A DNA stretch of 5,272 nucleotides. Origin: Promethearchaeota archaeon (GTDB lineage Archaea > Asgardarchaeota > Lokiarchaeia > Sigyniarchaeales > SOKP01). The position numbers and the translations under genes were made by a program. Of the stretch, positions 4,683 through 5,272 are shown one piece after another; within the stretch, counting starts at the first letter, position 1, and each line of letters begins with the position of its first letter. Location of the stretch: the NCBI GenBank assembly GCA_030615145.1, contig JAUWZT010000215.1:1-5272 (forward strand), read 5' to 3'. The notes under the pieces were generated by a model that was not told the DNA's origin, made no database searches, and was given only the letters and a program-made list of their open reading frames with translations.

Positions 4683-5272
4683 ATGAAAAAACCACATATA
4701 TTTGCTCACAGAGGAGGAATGGGCAATTGTATAGAAAATACAATTCCTTGCTTTAAAAATGCGGTAAAAATAGGAGTAAGTATAGAGACTGATCTCCAAC
4801 TTACAAAAGACAATAAGTTAATCTGTTATCACGACCCCCATATAAAAATAGACTCTGAACGATATGATATAAAAAAACTAACTTTGGTTGAATTAAATAA
4901 TATCAAATTTGAGGATAACCGAGAAATTCCAACCACCTCCGAAGTGTTTAACGCTTTGGCGAATTATGCTAAAGATTTAAGATATAGCTGCGATATTCGA
5001 GATATAAAAACGGGATTAAAACTAATAGACATAGCTTCAAAGTTCGACATTCTTGATAAAATTGAAATCACGGAAAGAAACCATAATGTCTTGCTTAAGT
5101 TAAGAGATTATAATAAAAAAATAAAGCTGGTTCATACTTTACCTGATAATATTTCGAGTATTAATGACAATATTGTTGATGTCGAAATATTAAAAGATCT
5201 AAAAATTGAAGCTATTAACATTCAAAGCTGGAGAGCTAATATAAAGAATTTAAAGCTAATAATTGACTTTGG
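4683..5272 (+). CDS. Glycerophosphodiester phosphodiesterase (3' end missing)
   Basis: GDPD-family enzyme that hydrolyses glycerophosphodiesters to glycerol phosphate and an alcohol, normally with a divalent metal. The first 196 codons are present; family members are about 230-260 residues, so roughly 40-60 are missing. The motif order is canonical: HRG at 9-11 (catalytic His9), EN at 18-19, E.D at 35/37 (metal ligands), TKD at 41-43, HD at 50-51 (His50), and IPTTSEVF at 82-89, matching the usual IPTLEE box. Where most members have E-I-K after that box, this one has Asp104-Ile-Arg106 (SCDIRD). There is no signal peptide, so it should be cytoplasmic. The ATG is supported because HRG normally lies within the first 10 residues and no in-frame alternative start lies just upstream. 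It has its own promoter and is divergent from the DedA-type gene. A role in recycling archaeal glycerol-phosphate lipid head groups is plausible but inferred. Confidence 0.95.
   Translation, partial: MKKPHIFAHRGGMGNCIENTIPCFKNAVKIGVSIETDLQLTKDNKLICYHDPHIKIDSERYDIKKLTLVELNNIKFEDNREIPTTSEVFNALANYAKDLRYSCDIRDIKTGLKLIDIASKFDILDKIEITERNHNVLLKLRDYNKKIKLVHTLPDNISSINDNIVDVEILKDLKIEAINIQSWRANIKNLKLIIDF

Overview
The window looks like a piece of an AT-rich archaeal genome, most likely an Asgard archaeon of the Lokiarchaeia type. Coding regions are dense and rich in Ile, Lys and Asn. TATA-like boxes lie about 39-42 bases before the start codon of three genes, with short leaders and no Shine-Dalgarno motif. 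T-rich tracts follow several stop codons. The leftmost protein opens with a sequence style (a short strand, a Gly-Pro turn, then 'IIQYPPE') that I associate from memory with Lokiarchaeal proteins. The taxonomic call is inference; there is no rRNA or other marker here.

Layout. Six of the seven genes are on the minus strand. From left to right: 1-1035, a regulator-like protein cut by the window edge (possible longin-like N-terminus followed by two winged-helix-like segments). 1178-1429 and 1600-1785, two small proteins of unknown function (83 and 61 aa), each with its own spacer. 1871-3160, a membrane-anchored alpha/beta-hydrolase (esterase/lipase type) with a complete catalytic triad. 3153-3605, a four-helix membrane protein whose 3' end overlaps the hydrolase start by 8 bases. 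3737-4582, a DedA/TVP38-type (VTT domain) membrane protein. 4683-5272 (plus strand, cut by the right edge), a glycerophosphodiester phosphodiesterase, divergent from the DedA gene across a 100-base promoter region.

How the genes may work together. The four-helix protein and the hydrolase form a clear two-gene unit: overlapping frames, a ribosome-binding site buried in the upstream gene, and a 12-T tract after the hydrolase stop. The positive-inside rule puts the hydrolase catalytic domain outside the membrane. The right half has a loose lipid and envelope theme (esterase, putative lipid-moving VTT protein, glycerophosphodiesterase), but nothing beyond proximity links these units. The left half has a putative regulator and two small helical proteins that share a short sequence pattern.

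I found no CRISPR array, tRNA, rRNA, transposon or recognisable defence system. No intergenic stretch exceeds 300 bases. The most interesting points are the longin-like/winged-helix protein, the extracytoplasmic esterase with its overlapping membrane partner, and the pair of small proteins.
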